64,000 nucleotides of DNA from Actinomycetes bacterium (GCA_021798985.1 JAJZBI010000019.1:1-64000); one strand, 5' to 3'. Positions 17,476 to 26,737 are shown, numbered from the stretch's first letter. Notes: generated by a model not told the origin, from the letters alone. Program-made: numbers and translations.

Positions 17476-17616
17476 CTAGGGGCCATCGCGCCGCGCCTCG
17501 CAGGCGCGGCCGCATCGGCTGCACCAGGCGACCGGTGTCTCCTCGTGCGCGGGATGGACCAACGCGCCACAGCGCGAGCACCGCCAGATCGTCGGAGACT
17601 GAGGAGAGGCGGCCAT
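17476..17616 (-). CDS. 46-residue double-CxxC zinc-ribbon protein
   Basis: A very short gene: MAASPQSPTIWRCSRCG, a linker with HPAHEETPVAW, then CSRCGRACEARR and a stop. The two CxxC pairs spaced by about 17 residues form a typical zinc ribbon. The ATG (17614-17616) is preceded on the minus strand by GGGGG, a possible weak ribosome binding site. Codon use fits the neighbours and the same GC-rich style, supporting a real gene. It lies 36 bases upstream of the PAS/EAL gene on the same strand and could be its leader cistron. Function unknown; small ribbons of this kind often bind nucleic acid or a protein partner. Confidence 0.6.
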   Translation of the reverse strand: MAASPQSPTIWRCSRCGALVHPAHEETPVAWCSRCGRACEARRDGP

Positions 17617-17703
17617 CCCCCGGAGGGTAGCAATGCGGCGGCCGCTCGGCGAGTGCCCGGCCCCTCGCCGGCCGACGCGCCGAGCGCTGCCTAGCATGAC
17701 CCG

Positions 17704-18465
17704 ATGGCCGTCGAGCTCACCGTGGGCCACGAGGTGCTCCTCGGCCTCGCCGGCCTGGGCGCCGGGATCGTGAACGGGGTCGCCGGCGGCGGCTCGCTCG
17801 TCTCCTTCCCCGCCCTGTTGGCGGTCGGCTTCCCGGCGCTCAGCGCCAATGTCACCTCCACGGTGGGCATCTGGCCCGGCTACCTCGGCGGTGCCGCGGG
17901 ATTCGCTCGCGAGCTGTCCGGCCAGCGCCGGCGATTCCTCGGCCTGCTCCCGGCGCTGCTGGTGGGCAGCATCGGCGGCGGGGTGCTCCTGCTCACCACG
18001 CCGAGCAGCGACTTCGCCCACGCCGCGCCCTATCTCGTGCTGTTCGCCTGTGCCCTGTTCGCCCTCCAGCCGCGCCTCGCGCGCAGCCTCGGCGACGCCG
18101 GGCCGACGCGGTCCCGGCGGGTGGTGCTGCAGATCGCCACGGCGCTGTCGGCCGCCTACGGCGCCTACTTCGGCGCGGGGCTGGGGGTAATCCTGCTCGG
18201 GGTGCTGGCGAGCTGCATCCCCGATCGCCTCGTGCGGATCAACGGCCTGCGCAGCGTGCTGTCGCTCGCGATCAACACCGTGGCGGCGCTGATCTTCGCG
18301 GCCGACGCCCCGGTGTCGTGGGTCGCGGCCGGCACCCTCGCCCTCGGGGCGCTTTGCGGCGGCTACAGCGGCGCGCGCCTCGCCCGGCGGCTCCCGGCGA
18401 TCTGGCTGCGCGCCGTCGTCATCGCGCTCGGCCTGGCAACGGCCGCCAAACTGCTCGCTGGTTGA
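17704..18465 (+). CDS. TauE/SafE-family anion exporter
   Basis: A 253-residue integral membrane protein with about eight helices, the usual length of the TauE/SafE (DUF81) family. The family repeat is visible twice: GLGAGIVNGVAGGGSLVSFP near the N-terminus and AYGAYFGAGLGVILLGVLA in the second half, plus RINGLRSVLSLAINTVAALI. Members export sulfite, sulfoacetate or related organic anions. Nothing in the context (DinB-like gene next, zinc ribbon before) points to sulfur metabolism. The substrate is therefore open. Confidence 0.9.
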   Translation: MAVELTVGHEVLLGLAGLGAGIVNGVAGGGSLVSFPALLAVGFPALSANVTSTVGIWPGYLGGAAGFARELSGQRRRFLGLLPALLVGSIGGGVLLLTTPSSDFAHAAPYLVLFACALFALQPRLARSLGDAGPTRSRRVVLQIATALSAAYGAYFGAGLGVILLGVLASCIPDRLVRINGLRSVLSLAINTVAALIFAADAPVSWVAAGTLALGALCGGYSGARLARRLPAIWLRAVVIALGLATAAKLLAG

Positions 18466-18494
18466 GCGCCGGCAAGGCCAAAGGAGCACCGTCG

Positions 18495-18974
18495 ATGCCT
18501 GACTCCCCCGAGCGCTCGGTTCCCGCTGACCAAGAGGACCTGCGCGAGCTGTTGCTGTCCTGGCTGGGTTTTCTGCGCGGCGCCGTCGTCGCCAAGGCGA
18601 GCGGCCTCAGCGAGCAGGCCGCCCACTGGCGACCGCACGGGCGGCTGATCACGCCCATCGGCATTTTGAACCACCTGACACGGGTGGAGTGGCGCTGGAT
18701 GGACGGCGGCTTCCTCAACGCCGCCGTCGAGCGCGACGAGGCCGAGTTCAACCCCGGACCCGCACACCACCTTGCCGATGCCCTCGACGCCTACGCCGCG
18801 CGCGCTGCGGCCACCGACGCCTTGGTGCGCCGGCTCGACCTGATGACGCCGTGCGCCCTGTGGCCGAACACGACGCTGCGCTGGGTCCTGGTGCACCTGA
18901 TCAACGAGACCGCCCGCCACGCCGGCCACGCCGATGCGGTGCGCGAGCTGATCGACGGCACCGTCGGCCAGTAG
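18495..18974 (+). CDS. DinB/DUF664-family protein
   Basis: A 159-residue four-helix protein of the DinB-like DUF664 group common in Actinobacteria. It reads LLSWLGFLRGAVVAKASGLS at the start, GILNHLTRVEWRWMDG in the second helix and WVLVHLINETARHAGHADAV near the end. The three metal-ligand histidines (NHL, HLINE, RHAGHAD) are present. Some members are mycothiol-dependent transferases, but the role of this one is unknown. AAAGGAG about nine bases before ATG 18495 fixes the start, and it follows tauE by 29 bases, probably in one transcript. Confidence 0.85.
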   Translation: MPDSPERSVPADQEDLRELLLSWLGFLRGAVVAKASGLSEQAAHWRPHGRLITPIGILNHLTRVEWRWMDGGFLNAAVERDEAEFNPGPAHHLADALDAYAARAAATDALVRRLDLMTPCALWPNTTLRWVLVHLINETARHAGHADAVRELIDGTVGQ

Positions 18975-18980
18975 GCCAGC

Positions 18981-19014
18981 GAGCGGGCTCGGCAGCGCGC
19001 GGCCGAGGGCGCTC
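18981..19014. terminator. Long imperfect hairpin between convergent genes
   Basis: GAGCGGGCTCGGC at 18981-18993 pairs with GCCGAGGGCGCTC at 19002-19014 apart from two internal mismatches. It follows the DinB-like stop and faces the dnaE2 stop about 120 bases away. The rest of the interval has no gene. Confidence 0.5.
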
Positions 19015-19132
19015 GGGACGCGGAGCGGACCCCGGCGGAGCAGGTCAGCGGAGGTGCCGGCCGATCCGGTCCCACTCGCCGCGAGGTCGTCGCGGCGCGG
19101 GCATCGATCGACCAGGACAGCGGGCCGTGAGC

Positions 19133-22100
19133 TCAATGGAAGTCCCGCGAGCGGCCGACGGCGAGGGACAGGGCGAGCGGGTCGACCCGCTCGGCGACGA
19201 GGGCGACCACGCCCTGAAGGCGCTCGATCCGCCCCCGGACGATCACGGCCGCGGCGGTCGCCACCTGGCGGCGGTAGCGGGCCCAACAGCCCGCCGAGCA
19301 GATGACGTTCAAGACCCCGGTCTCGTCCTCCAAGTTGAGAAAGACCGTGCCCTTTGCCGTCCCTGGCCGCTGGCGGTGCGTGACGAGCCCGGCGACGCGC
19401 GCCCGCTCGCCCTGGGAGGGTCCCGCCGGTGGCTCGGCAAGGAGCTGGGCGACGCTGGCGAGGCCATCGGCCAAAAGGCCGGCACGCAGATGCGCGAAGG
19501 GGTGCCGCTCGGTCGTGACCCCGGTCGCCCACAGGTCGGCGGCCGCCTCTTCGAGCTCGTCCATCAACGGCAGCGGCGGCGGATCGCCTCCGAGCACCAT
19601 CCCCGGCAGCTGCGCTGCGGTGGCCTCGGCGAAGGCTCCGGCCGCCCACAGGGCGGCTCGGCGATCCCCAGCACCGCCGGAGCGGGCACGCTCGGCTTGC
19701 GCCGGGCCCCCGGTCGACCCGCTCCGGCGGCAGCTGTTGGTCTCTTTCCCCTTCGGGCGAAGCTCCCCAAACCTCTCCGTGGCGAACGTGGGCTGAAGCG
19801 ACGCCAACGCCCCGGCGGTCGCCAGCGCCTCCAGCTGCGCACGGCTCGGCCGACAGCGCCGGACGAGGTCCTCGAGATCTCGGTAGGGGGCGCCGGCGGC
19901 GATCGCCTGGGCGATGGGGCCGCCGAGCGAGCGGACCGAGTCCAGCCCGAGGCGGACCCCTACCTGCGCGCGGCTCGCCTCGTGGGCGACGAGGTGCGCG
20001 CCGGGCACCGGGGCGTTCACGCTCGGGCGCTCGACAACGACCCCGTGGCGCCGGGCGTCGGCCACCAGGCTCTGGGGGGACCAAAAGCCCATCGGCTGGG
20101 AGTTGAGCAGGCCGGCGAGGAAGGCCGCTGGGTAGGTGAACTTGAACCACGCCGAGGCGTAGACGAGGTAGGCGAACGAGATCGAGTGCGACTCGGGGAA
20201 GCCGAAGCTCGCGAAGGCTGACAGCTGCTGGTAGATCGCCGCGGCGCTCTCAGGAGGGATCCCCCGTGCCGCCATACCTTCCTCGAGGCGGTCCTTCAGC
20301 CGGCCCATCCGCTCCATCGAGCGCTTGGCGCCCATCGCCTGGCGCAGCTGGTCCGCCTCTGTCGCGCTGAGGCCGGCGGCATCGATCGCCATCCGCATCA
20401 GCTGCTCTTGGAACAGCGGCACGCCGAGCGTCTTGCGCAGCGCTGGCTCGAGGAGGGGATGGAGGTAGGTCACCTCCTCCTCGCCGTTGCGCCGGCGGAG
20501 GTAGGGGTGGACCGAGCCGCCCTGGATCGGGCCGGGACGGATCAGCGCCACCTCGACGACGAGGTCCTCGAAGCAGCGCGGGCGCAGCCGCGGCAAGGTC
20601 GCCATCTGCGCCCGGCTCTCGACCTGGAAGACGCCCATCGAGTCTGCCGCGCACAACATGTCGTAGACCCCGGGCTCTTGGGGGAGATCGGCGAGATCGA
20701 TGGCGACCTGGTGGAATTCGGCGACGAGGTCCACCATGTCGTGGATCGCTTCGAGCATGCCGAGCCCCAACAAGTCGAACTTGACGAGGCCGACCGCGGC
20801 GCAGTCGTCCTTGTCCCACTGCAGCACCGAGCGACCCTCGCGCCGCGCCCACTCCACCGGGCAGACCTCGACGACGGGGCGGTCGCAGATCACGACGCCG
20901 CCGGGATGGATGCCGAGGTGGCGCGGGAAGCCCTCGAGCTCGCTGGCGAGCGCCAGCACGTCCTCGGGCAGGTCATGGTCGACCAACCGCCCGGTCTCTT
21001 TGCCCGAGCGAGGCGAAAAGGCCGGCATCGGCTCGCGCGGGTCGCGCTCGGGGAGCGTGGCGAAGGCCCCGATCCGCTTCGACCAGGCATCGAGTGCCCC
21101 GGGCGGGTAGCCGAGCGCCCGTCCAGCGTCGCGCACCGCCGAACGGGCGCGGTAGGTGATCACGTTCGCCACCTGGGCGGCGTGCATACGGCCGTAGCGC
21201 TCATAGACGTACGCGATGACCTCGTCGCGGCGCGAGGACTCGATGTCGAGATCGATGTCGGGCGGCCCGTCGCGCGCCGGCGACAAGAAGCGCTCGAAGA
21301 GCAGATCGAAGCGCACGGCGTCGACCTTGGTGATCCCGAGCGCGTAGCAGACCGCCGAGTTGGCGGCCGAGCCGCGCCCTTGGCAGTAGATGTTCGAGCG
21401 CCGGCAGAACTCGACGATGTCGTGCACGACAAGGAAGTAGCCGGGGAAGTTCAGCGCTTCGATCACCTCGAGCTCGCGCTCGATCACCGCCCAGGCGCCC
21501 GGGACCTTTTCGGCTTGCTTCGTCCCATAGCGCGCCTTGCCCTTCACGGCGACGAGGTGGCGGAGGTAGCTGGCCTCGTCGAAGCCGGGCGGCACAGGGA
21601 AGGGCGGCAGCCCCGGGGCGACGAGGCGGAGGTCGAAAGCGAGCGCCGCCCCGAGCGCGGCCGCCTGCTCGACGGCCCCGGGATAGCGGGCAAAGCGGCG
21701 AGCCTGCTCGGCGCCCGAACGCAGGCTCGCACCGCCCCACGGTGGCAGCCACCCCTCGACCTCTTCCAGGGAGGCCCGCGCCCGGATCGCCGCCAGGGCA
21801 CCCGAGAGCGGGTAGGCGCGGGGCTGGGCGTAGTGGGCGTTCGCCGTCGCCACGATCGACACTCCGGCCCGGGCGGCCAGGGCGGCCAGGGCGTCGTTGC
21901 GTGCCCGATCGAGCGGGTCGGCGCGTTCGGACAGTTCGACCACGACGCCGTCGCGCCCGAAGCCCTCGATCAGCCGGGAGAGCTCGCGCCCGGCCGCCGC
22001 GGGGCCTTCGCGCTCGAGCGCGGCAGGAACCGCCCCGTGGCGGCAACCGGTGAGGACGACCCACTCGCCGCCGTGGACCGCCGCGAGCTCCTCGAGGCGA

Positions 22101-22480
22101 AAGGCCGGCCGGCCCTTGGCTCCCCCGGCGAGCTGGGCCGTGCTGATCGCGCGGGCGAGGCGCGCGTAGCCCTGCGGCGAGCGAGCGAGCACGACGAGGT
22201 GGCTCGCCGCCGGGTCGATCGCCCCGGCCCGCTCTGCTGCTCGGTGCTCGCGGCCGAGCGGCAGGCTGAGCTCGGCACCGAACACGGTCGCCAAGCCGAC
22301 CCCGGCTGCCGCCTCGGCAAAGCGCACGATGCCGTAGCAGCCGTTGTGGTCAGTGAGGGCGAGCGCATCCAGGCCAAGGCGCGCCGCCTCGACGGCGAGC
22401 TCTTCTGGTGAGGAGGCGCCGTCTAAGAAGCTGAAGTTCGAGTGTGCGTGGAGCTCGGCATAGGAGACGGTGCTGACCAC
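19133..22480 (-). CDS. dnaE2: Error-prone DNA polymerase III alpha subunit
   Basis: A 1115-residue C-family polymerase. It begins with a PHP domain (ELHAHSNFSFLDGASSPEEL, ALTDHNGCYG), then the palm with catalytic aspartates in PDIDLDIESSRRDEVI and KFDLLGLGMLEAIHD, the fingers, a helix-hairpin-helix region and an OB fold near the C-terminus (VAGLVTHRQRPGTAKGTVFL, NLEDETGVLNVI). It ends shortly after VDPLALSLAVGRSRDFH, the typical DnaE2 end, and is shorter than replicative DnaE1 (about 1180). DnaE2 works with ImuA' and ImuB in DNA-damage-induced translesion synthesis; both are encoded at 46.5-48.9 kb. The GTG start lies 13 bases past a perfect SOS box, so LexA control is very likely. A lineage-specific low-complexity insert (about residues 920-945) interrupts the region before the OB fold. 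Confidence 0.96.
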   Translation of the reverse strand: MVSTVSYAELHAHSNFSFLDGASSPEELAVEAARLGLDALALTDHNGCYGIVRFAEAAAGVGLATVFGAELSLPLGREHRAAERAGAIDPAASHLVVLARSPQGYARLARAISTAQLAGGAKGRPAFRLEELAAVHGGEWVVLTGCRHGAVPAALEREGPAAAGRELSRLIEGFGRDGVVVELSERADPLDRARNDALAALAARAGVSIVATANAHYAQPRAYPLSGALAAIRARASLEEVEGWLPPWGGASLRSGAEQARRFARYPGAVEQAAALGAALAFDLRLVAPGLPPFPVPPGFDEASYLRHLVAVKGKARYGTKQAEKVPGAWAVIERELEVIEALNFPGYFLVVHDIVEFCRRSNIYCQGRGSAANSAVCYALGITKVDAVRFDLLFERFLSPARDGPPDIDLDIESSRRDEVIAYVYERYGRMHAAQVANVITYRARSAVRDAGRALGYPPGALDAWSKRIGAFATLPERDPREPMPAFSPRSGKETGRLVDHDLPEDVLALASELEGFPRHLGIHPGGVVICDRPVVEVCPVEWARREGRSVLQWDKDDCAAVGLVKFDLLGLGMLEAIHDMVDLVAEFHQVAIDLADLPQEPGVYDMLCAADSMGVFQVESRAQMATLPRLRPRCFEDLVVEVALIRPGPIQGGSVHPYLRRRNGEEEVTYLHPLLEPALRKTLGVPLFQEQLMRMAIDAAGLSATEADQLRQAMGAKRSMERMGRLKDRLEEGMAARGIPPESAAAIYQQLSAFASFGFPESHSISFAYLVYASAWFKFTYPAAFLAGLLNSQPMGFWSPQSLVADARRHGVVVERPSVNAPVPGAHLVAHEASRAQVGVRLGLDSVRSLGGPIAQAIAAGAPYRDLEDLVRRCRPSRAQLEALATAGALASLQPTFATERFGELRPKGKETNSCRRSGSTGGPAQAERARSGGAGDRRAALWAAGAFAEATAAQLPGMVLGGDPPPLPLMDELEEAAADLWATGVTTERHPFAHLRAGLLADGLASVAQLLAEPPAGPSQGERARVAGLVTHRQRPGTAKGTVFLNLEDETGVLNVICSAGCWARYRRQVATAAAVIVRGRIERLQGVVALVAERVDPLALSLAVGRSRDFH

Positions 22481-22493
22481 TTCTCGAGGCTAT

Positions 22494-22507
22494 CGAACAT
22501 ATGTTCG
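22494..22507. promoter_or_regulatory. SOS box (LexA operator) of dnaE2
   Basis: CGAACATATGTTCG is a perfect 14-base palindrome and matches the Gram-positive/actinobacterial LexA site (CGAAC-N4-GTTCG). It ends 13 bases before the dnaE2 GTG start, so the promoter must overlap it and the transcript leader is very short or absent. The same core recurs before imuA'. Confidence 0.9.
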
Positions 22508-22811
22508 CTGCGCGCCGGCATGGGCCGCGGGGCGGCGCCTCGCGCGATACGGCCTGAGCCCGAGCCATCCGGTCGCCGTCCTTCGCGCGGAGCGCCCGCG
22601 GCGGCCCACGAGCGGACAACCGCGGCGCGCAGCTGCCCGGTGCGGGCTCGCCAGGGGCACGCGGCGCGCACCGCCAACCAACGCGTCCGGCGCCGGCGCG
22701 CGCTGACAGCACCCGGTCCGCCCTCGAGGCGCTCCCGCGCGCGACACCGGTGCCCTTGGAGACCGAGCGCGCTGCGCCCCGGTCCGCTCCGCCACGCGCG
22801 TCTTGGCCTCC
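22508..22811. other. Non-coding stretch, nothing recognised
   Basis: It lies between the dnaE2 SOS box and the end of the next MFS gene. It is extremely GC-rich, with long spurious frames but no family similarity, repeat or strong hairpin that I can defend. Confidence 0.5.
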
Positions 22812-24047
22812 TCAGATGGCCTCCCGCGTCGCCGGCGGTGGCGCCCCGGGCCGACGGCGGGCCGCCGCGGCGGCGGCGAACAGGGCGGCGAGGGCGACCA
22901 GGCCGCCCAGCAAGGCCGTGGAGCGAGGGCCATAGCCGTGCAGGACGAGCCCGCCGGCGAGCGAGCCCCCGGCGATGCCGACGTTGAAGGACGCCGAGGC
23001 CCACGCCGACGCGATGTCGGTGCTCGCGGGGGCGACTTCGAGCACCCGGTTCTGGTTGCTCACGTCGTACGCGCCAAGCGCCACGCACGCCGATGCCACG
23101 AGCGCGATGGCGGCGGGCAGGGTGCGGCCAAGAAGGTAGAGGGCGAGCAGGGACGGCGCCATCACCACCACAGGCACGAGCGGGGCGATCACCGGGTGGC
23201 GGCGGGAGATGATCGAGCCGGCGACGACGCCCCCGACGGTCGCGGCGCCAGTCAACAGGAGCACCCCGGCGACGTCACGCAGGGCGAGCCCGGCCACCTT
23301 GGTGAGGAACGGACTCACATAGGTGTAGGTGCAAAAGAACCCACCGACCGCCAAGGCGGTCGTCACCATGGCCAGCCGGTAGCGGCGGCGGTCCGGTGCC
23401 GAGCCCGTGCCGGCGTGGGTCTCCGCCGGGTGGTAGCTCGGGAGCGCCATCGCGATCGGGAGCGCGAGGAGCGCCCCGAGGCCCGCGACGCCGATGAAGG
23501 CCGCTCGCCAGCCCGCTTGCTGCCCGAGCCAGGTGCCGGCGGGCACCCCGAGGACGACCGCCAGCGACGCGCCACCAAGGACCCACCCAACGGCGCGACC
23601 GCTCATGGAGCGGGGAAAGAGGCTGGCGGCGGTGGGGATGACGAGCGACCAGAAGATCGCCTGGGCGAGCGCCGTCACCACCCGGATGGCCATCAGCCAC
23701 CCATAGCTCGGCGCCGCGGCCGCGGCGAGCGACGTCACCACCAAAGCAGCCAGCAGGGCGACGATCGTCGCCTTGCGCGGCAGGCCCTTCGTCAGGTGCG
23801 CGAGCGGAGCGGACAGGACGACGTTGATTGCTGCGTACACGGTCACCAACCGACCCGTGGCCACGAGCGAGGAGTGCAGGCCCTGCGAGATCGGCTGGAG
23901 CAAGCCGACGGGCAAGCTCTCGGTCGTGACGTACGCGAAGGCCGCGGCGCTCAGCGCCGCGAGCGCCGCCGTCGCTGCGGCGGCGTTGTGCCGATGCAGC
24001 ACGCCGTCGGACTCGTCGCGGCCCGCCGCCGATTCCTTCCCGGTCAC
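22812..24047 (-). CDS. MFS transporter, DHA1/AraJ-type
   Basis: A 411-residue, 12-helix permease. The first part reads AAFAYVTTESLPVGLLQPIS followed by VTVYAAINVVLSAPLAHLTK and GLPRKATIV, the pattern of AraJ/YdhP-like DHA1 exporters (sugar or drug efflux). The helix 4-5 region has RVVTALAQAIFWSLVIPTAA and motif C-like GWVLGGASLAVVLGVPAG. The second half is a normal MFS repeat, ending in a basic tail. There is no adjacent regulator and the substrate is unknown. The ATG at 24047 fits; codons further upstream are low-complexity. Confidence 0.88.
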   Translation of the reverse strand: MTGKESAAGRDESDGVLHRHNAAAATAALAALSAAAFAYVTTESLPVGLLQPISQGLHSSLVATGRLVTVYAAINVVLSAPLAHLTKGLPRKATIVALLAALVVTSLAAAAAPSYGWLMAIRVVTALAQAIFWSLVIPTAASLFPRSMSGRAVGWVLGGASLAVVLGVPAGTWLGQQAGWRAAFIGVAGLGALLALPIAMALPSYHPAETHAGTGSAPDRRRYRLAMVTTALAVGGFFCTYTYVSPFLTKVAGLALRDVAGVLLLTGAATVGGVVAGSIISRRHPVIAPLVPVVVMAPSLLALYLLGRTLPAAIALVASACVALGAYDVSNQNRVLEVAPASTDIASAWASASFNVGIAGGSLAGGLVLHGYGPRSTALLGGLVALAALFAAAAAARRRPGAPPPATREAI

Positions 24048-24498
24048 CGGTGGTGCGCGCCGTCATGGCGCCGGCGGCTCGGCCGAAGGTACGCGGCGGC
24101 ATCCACCGACCGGCGACGGTCGGGCGGGCCTGGCCGAGGCGAGCACCCCGCGGCGAGCACCGCCACGGAACCCTGCGGGTCGCCACCGCACGCGCGGCGC
24201 TCTGTCGGTGCTCTGGACACATCCGAAGATGGAAGGCATCGCACACTTCGGCCGCCTCCCACGCCTCTCAGTCTTCCACGTCGCAAATGGCGGCCGTCCG
24301 CTGAGGGATGCCGGCGGCGTCTGCGCCTCGACGGCGAGCGAGCCCACCAGCACGCCGGCACCCACCGACGCCGCTCACGAGCGCGCGACGCGGACCCGAG
24401 CGGGCGCTCAATAGCGCCATCGCCCCGCACGCCGCGCCCGGCCGTGTCGCCTTCTCCGACGGCGACACGGGGCGGCCGGGAGCCGAGCCCACGCTTCG
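24048..24498. other. Intergenic region without supported gene
   Basis: About 450 bases between divergent genes. Open frames on both strands are Arg/Pro-rich and match nothing known. A promoter for each neighbour must lie here, but I see no clear -35/-10 pair or palindrome. Confidence 0.45.
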
Positions 24499-25779
24499 GT
24501 GCGGCGACCGGCTCGGGCGGCCGCGCCCGTCAATCGTTATCATCCCGCTATCTCTCAAGACGACGAGCATTTCGATCTCGGGGCGCTGCTGGCCGCCGTC
24601 GAGCAGGCCTTCCCCGTGGACGTCGTCGACGTGCTCGGCCGCGAGTTGGCCCGCACGGTTCGAGCGCGCCACGTGGCGCTGCTGATCGCCAACTTCTCCG
24701 GCAGCGCGTTGGTGCGCCTCTCACACGTCGAGGCCACGAGCCGAGCACGCGACGGTCGCAACGAGCGGGCCGATCCGGTCCCGCTGGCGGGAACCCTCCA
24801 CGAGCACGTGCTGTTCACCCAGACGCCGCGGGTGCTCGAGCACCAAGACGCGTGGCTGGCGCTGGTGCCCGTCACCGAGCGCGGCGACGCCATCGGCATC
24901 TTGGAGGTGTCGTTTGCCAACGAGCCGACGGCGGGGCTGCTCAGCTACCTCATCGCCTCGGCACACGCGCTGGCCTACGTGCTCATCGCCGCCCGCCGCC
25001 ACACGGACCTGTTCGAGTGGGCACAGCGCGACGTGCCCTTCTCGGTGGCGGCGGAGATCCAGCGGCGACTGCTGCCGTCCGCCTACAGCCTGGAGGCCGG
25101 GCCGCTCAGCCTGGCGGGGTGGCTCGAGCCATCCAATGACGCCGGCGGTGACACCTTCGACTACTCGCTCGACCGGGAGCACGCGTATCTCTCGCTGACC
25201 GACGCCATGGGCCACGCGCTCGACGCCGCGCTGCTCGCTACCTTGACCGTCGGGACCTTGCGGAACTCGCGCCGGGCGCTCGCCACCCCCGCCGAGCAGG
25301 CCGACGCAGCGAACGCGCGCCTGCGGGCCCACGCGCAGCCCCACCAGTTCGTCACGGGGCTCCTCATGCGGATCCGCCTCGCCGACGGCAACGTGGAGGT
25401 GGTCGATGCCGGGCACCCCGCCCCGTTCTTGGTGCGCGAGGGCCAGATCGTGCACCTCGACCTCAACATCCAGCCCCCCTTGGGGGTCGACGGGGCGACG
25501 TACTCGGCCGACCACGTCAGCCTTCGCGTCGGCGATCGGTTGCTTTTGATCACCGACGGCTATCTCGACCGCAACGCTCGGCGGGTCGACGTCGAGGGCA
25601 TCCTCGCCGCGACGCGGGACCGTCATCCGCGCCAGATGATCCAAGAGCTCGCCCACAACCTCCTCGAGGTGACCGGCGGGAGCCTCCAAGACGACGCCAG
25701 CGCCCTGTGCCTCGACTGGTACGGCGGCGGCGTCCGCGCCGCCATCGGAGGTGCCAGCCAAGCCCGCACCAGCAGCTGA
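24499..25779 (+). CDS. PP2C-type phosphatase with GAF-like domain (RsbU/SpoIIE family)
   Basis: A 426-residue soluble protein. Residues about 25-180 look like a GAF-type sensor (VDVLGRELARTVRARHVALL, then WLALVPVTERGDAIGILEVS). Residues about 190-410 are a SpoIIE/PP2C phosphatase: EIQRRLLPSAY, NDAGGDTFDYSLD (metal-binding Asp/Gly), LTDAMGHALDAALLATL, VDAGHPAPFLV, LLLITDGYLDR and a final QDDASALCLDW. Such proteins dephosphorylate anti-anti-sigma factors and thereby switch stress sigma factors. No anti-sigma or STAS gene is next to it, so the partner is elsewhere. The GTG start at 24499 is the best in frame, but the first 20 residues are weakly supported. Confidence 0.88.
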   Translation: MRRPARAAAPVNRYHPAISQDDEHFDLGALLAAVEQAFPVDVVDVLGRELARTVRARHVALLIANFSGSALVRLSHVEATSRARDGRNERADPVPLAGTLHEHVLFTQTPRVLEHQDAWLALVPVTERGDAIGILEVSFANEPTAGLLSYLIASAHALAYVLIAARRHTDLFEWAQRDVPFSVAAEIQRRLLPSAYSLEAGPLSLAGWLEPSNDAGGDTFDYSLDREHAYLSLTDAMGHALDAALLATLTVGTLRNSRRALATPAEQADAANARLRAHAQPHQFVTGLLMRIRLADGNVEVVDAGHPAPFLVREGQIVHLDLNIQPPLGVDGATYSADHVSLRVGDRLLLITDGYLDRNARRVDVEGILAATRDRHPRQMIQELAHNLLEVTGGSLQDDASALCLDWYGGGVRAAIGGASQARTSS

Positions 25780-25999
25780 TCCGAACGGCCCGTCGAGGGG
25801 GCGAGAGGAGGCAGAACGCCGCATCTCGGCATCGGTGGCGCCGGGCCGGCGGGCGCTGACCGATCACCTCCTGGCGTGCAACGGCGCGCCGAGGGGCGAT
25901 GGCCGAGGACCGCCGCGGTCCCAGTCGGGGCCTTGGCCCCTGGACAACGGGGAGGGCGCGGCGCATCATGGCGCGAGCTGGTTCAAGAGGAGGCCCGCC

Positions 26000-26632
26000 G
26001 TGGAACTTGGCGTGGGCCTGGTCATCGTTGTCGCGGTGCTGGTAGTCCTCACGCTGGTTCGGCACCACGAGTATGCCCAGCGCGCCCGCTTGTTCCGCCG
26101 CATCGGGTTCGCGCTGACGGCCGTGGTTGCCGGCTTGTTCGGGAGCTTCCTCGTCGGTGAGACGCTGTCGGATCCCGGAGGCTGGAAGGCCATCGGCCTG
26201 CTGGCGCTGTGGGGCGTCCCGCTCGGCGTGTTGTGCCTCCTCGTCTGGTTCCGCCCGGCGGTGGCGCCATGGGCCCTGGTCCCCCTCGTGGTCGCGATGA
26301 CGAGCCTGAGCATCTGGTTCGCCGTCGATCCCGGCGCGTGGCGCGCGTTCGAGAACCGCAACGGCCCGGTCCGGGCCGTGGGCCTGTTCGCGCTCGCCCT
26401 GGCGCTCGCGCTGTGGGGCCTTCACCGAACCTTGGCGGCCGGCGTGTTGCTGGTGGTGATCGGCGTCGTCCCGATCGCGCTCTCGAGCATCGGCCACGAC
26501 GGGATGGCCTCGCTCGCCGCGGCGAGCGCCGCACCGGTGATCACCGGTCTCTGCTACCTCGCATCGGCCGCTGCCCAGCACCGTCCACCTCGGGCGAACG
26601 CTCCCCCCTCGGCGCATCCGAAGGCGGCCTGA
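26000..26632 (+). CDS. Multi-pass membrane protein of unknown function
   Basis: A 210-residue protein with six or seven hydrophobic segments (LGVGLVIVVAVLVVLTLV, GFALTAVVAGLFGSFLVG, LLALWGVPLGVLCLLVWF, ALVPLVVAMTSLSIWF, VGLFALALALALWGLH and others) separated by short basic loops, ending in a Pro/Ala-rich tail. No family is recognised. AGGAGG at about 25988-25993 lies six bases before GTG 26000 and is the best start signal; the long upstream extension of the same frame is Arg/Gly-rich and looks non-coding. It is about 220 bases downstream of the PP2C gene on the same strand. The IS607 element begins 30 bases after its stop. Confidence 0.65.
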   Translation: MELGVGLVIVVAVLVVLTLVRHHEYAQRARLFRRIGFALTAVVAGLFGSFLVGETLSDPGGWKAIGLLALWGVPLGVLCLLVWFRPAVAPWALVPLVVAMTSLSIWFAVDPGAWRAFENRNGPVRAVGLFALALALALWGLHRTLAAGVLLVVIGVVPIALSSIGHDGMASLAAASAAPVITGLCYLASAAAQHRPPRANAPPSAHPKAA

Positions 26633-26697
26633 ACCAGGCGCGCGCGCTCAGAACGGCGCGGCGGGTTGGGAACTGCTCGCCCCGTAGTTGGTCATCG

Positions 26698-26729
26698 TTG
26701 TGCGTCGAACGCACGTGCGACGCTATAAT
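26698..26729 (+). promoter_or_regulatory. Likely tnpA promoter and operator
   Basis: A perfect TATAAT lies at 26724-26729, only eight bases before the tnpA ATG, so the mRNA would be leaderless or nearly so. A weak TTGTGC at 26698-26703 could be the -35, although a 20-base spacer is long. An inverted repeat GCGTCG (26702-26707) and CGACGC (26718-26723) lies between them and could bind TnpA. Confidence 0.5.
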
Positions 26730-26737
26730 GCCTCCTG

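Noticed and set aside
25751-25999. N-terminal extension of the membrane protein at 26000
   Set aside because: It overlaps the PP2C gene end and reads as non-coding, while AGGAGG marks GTG 26000.
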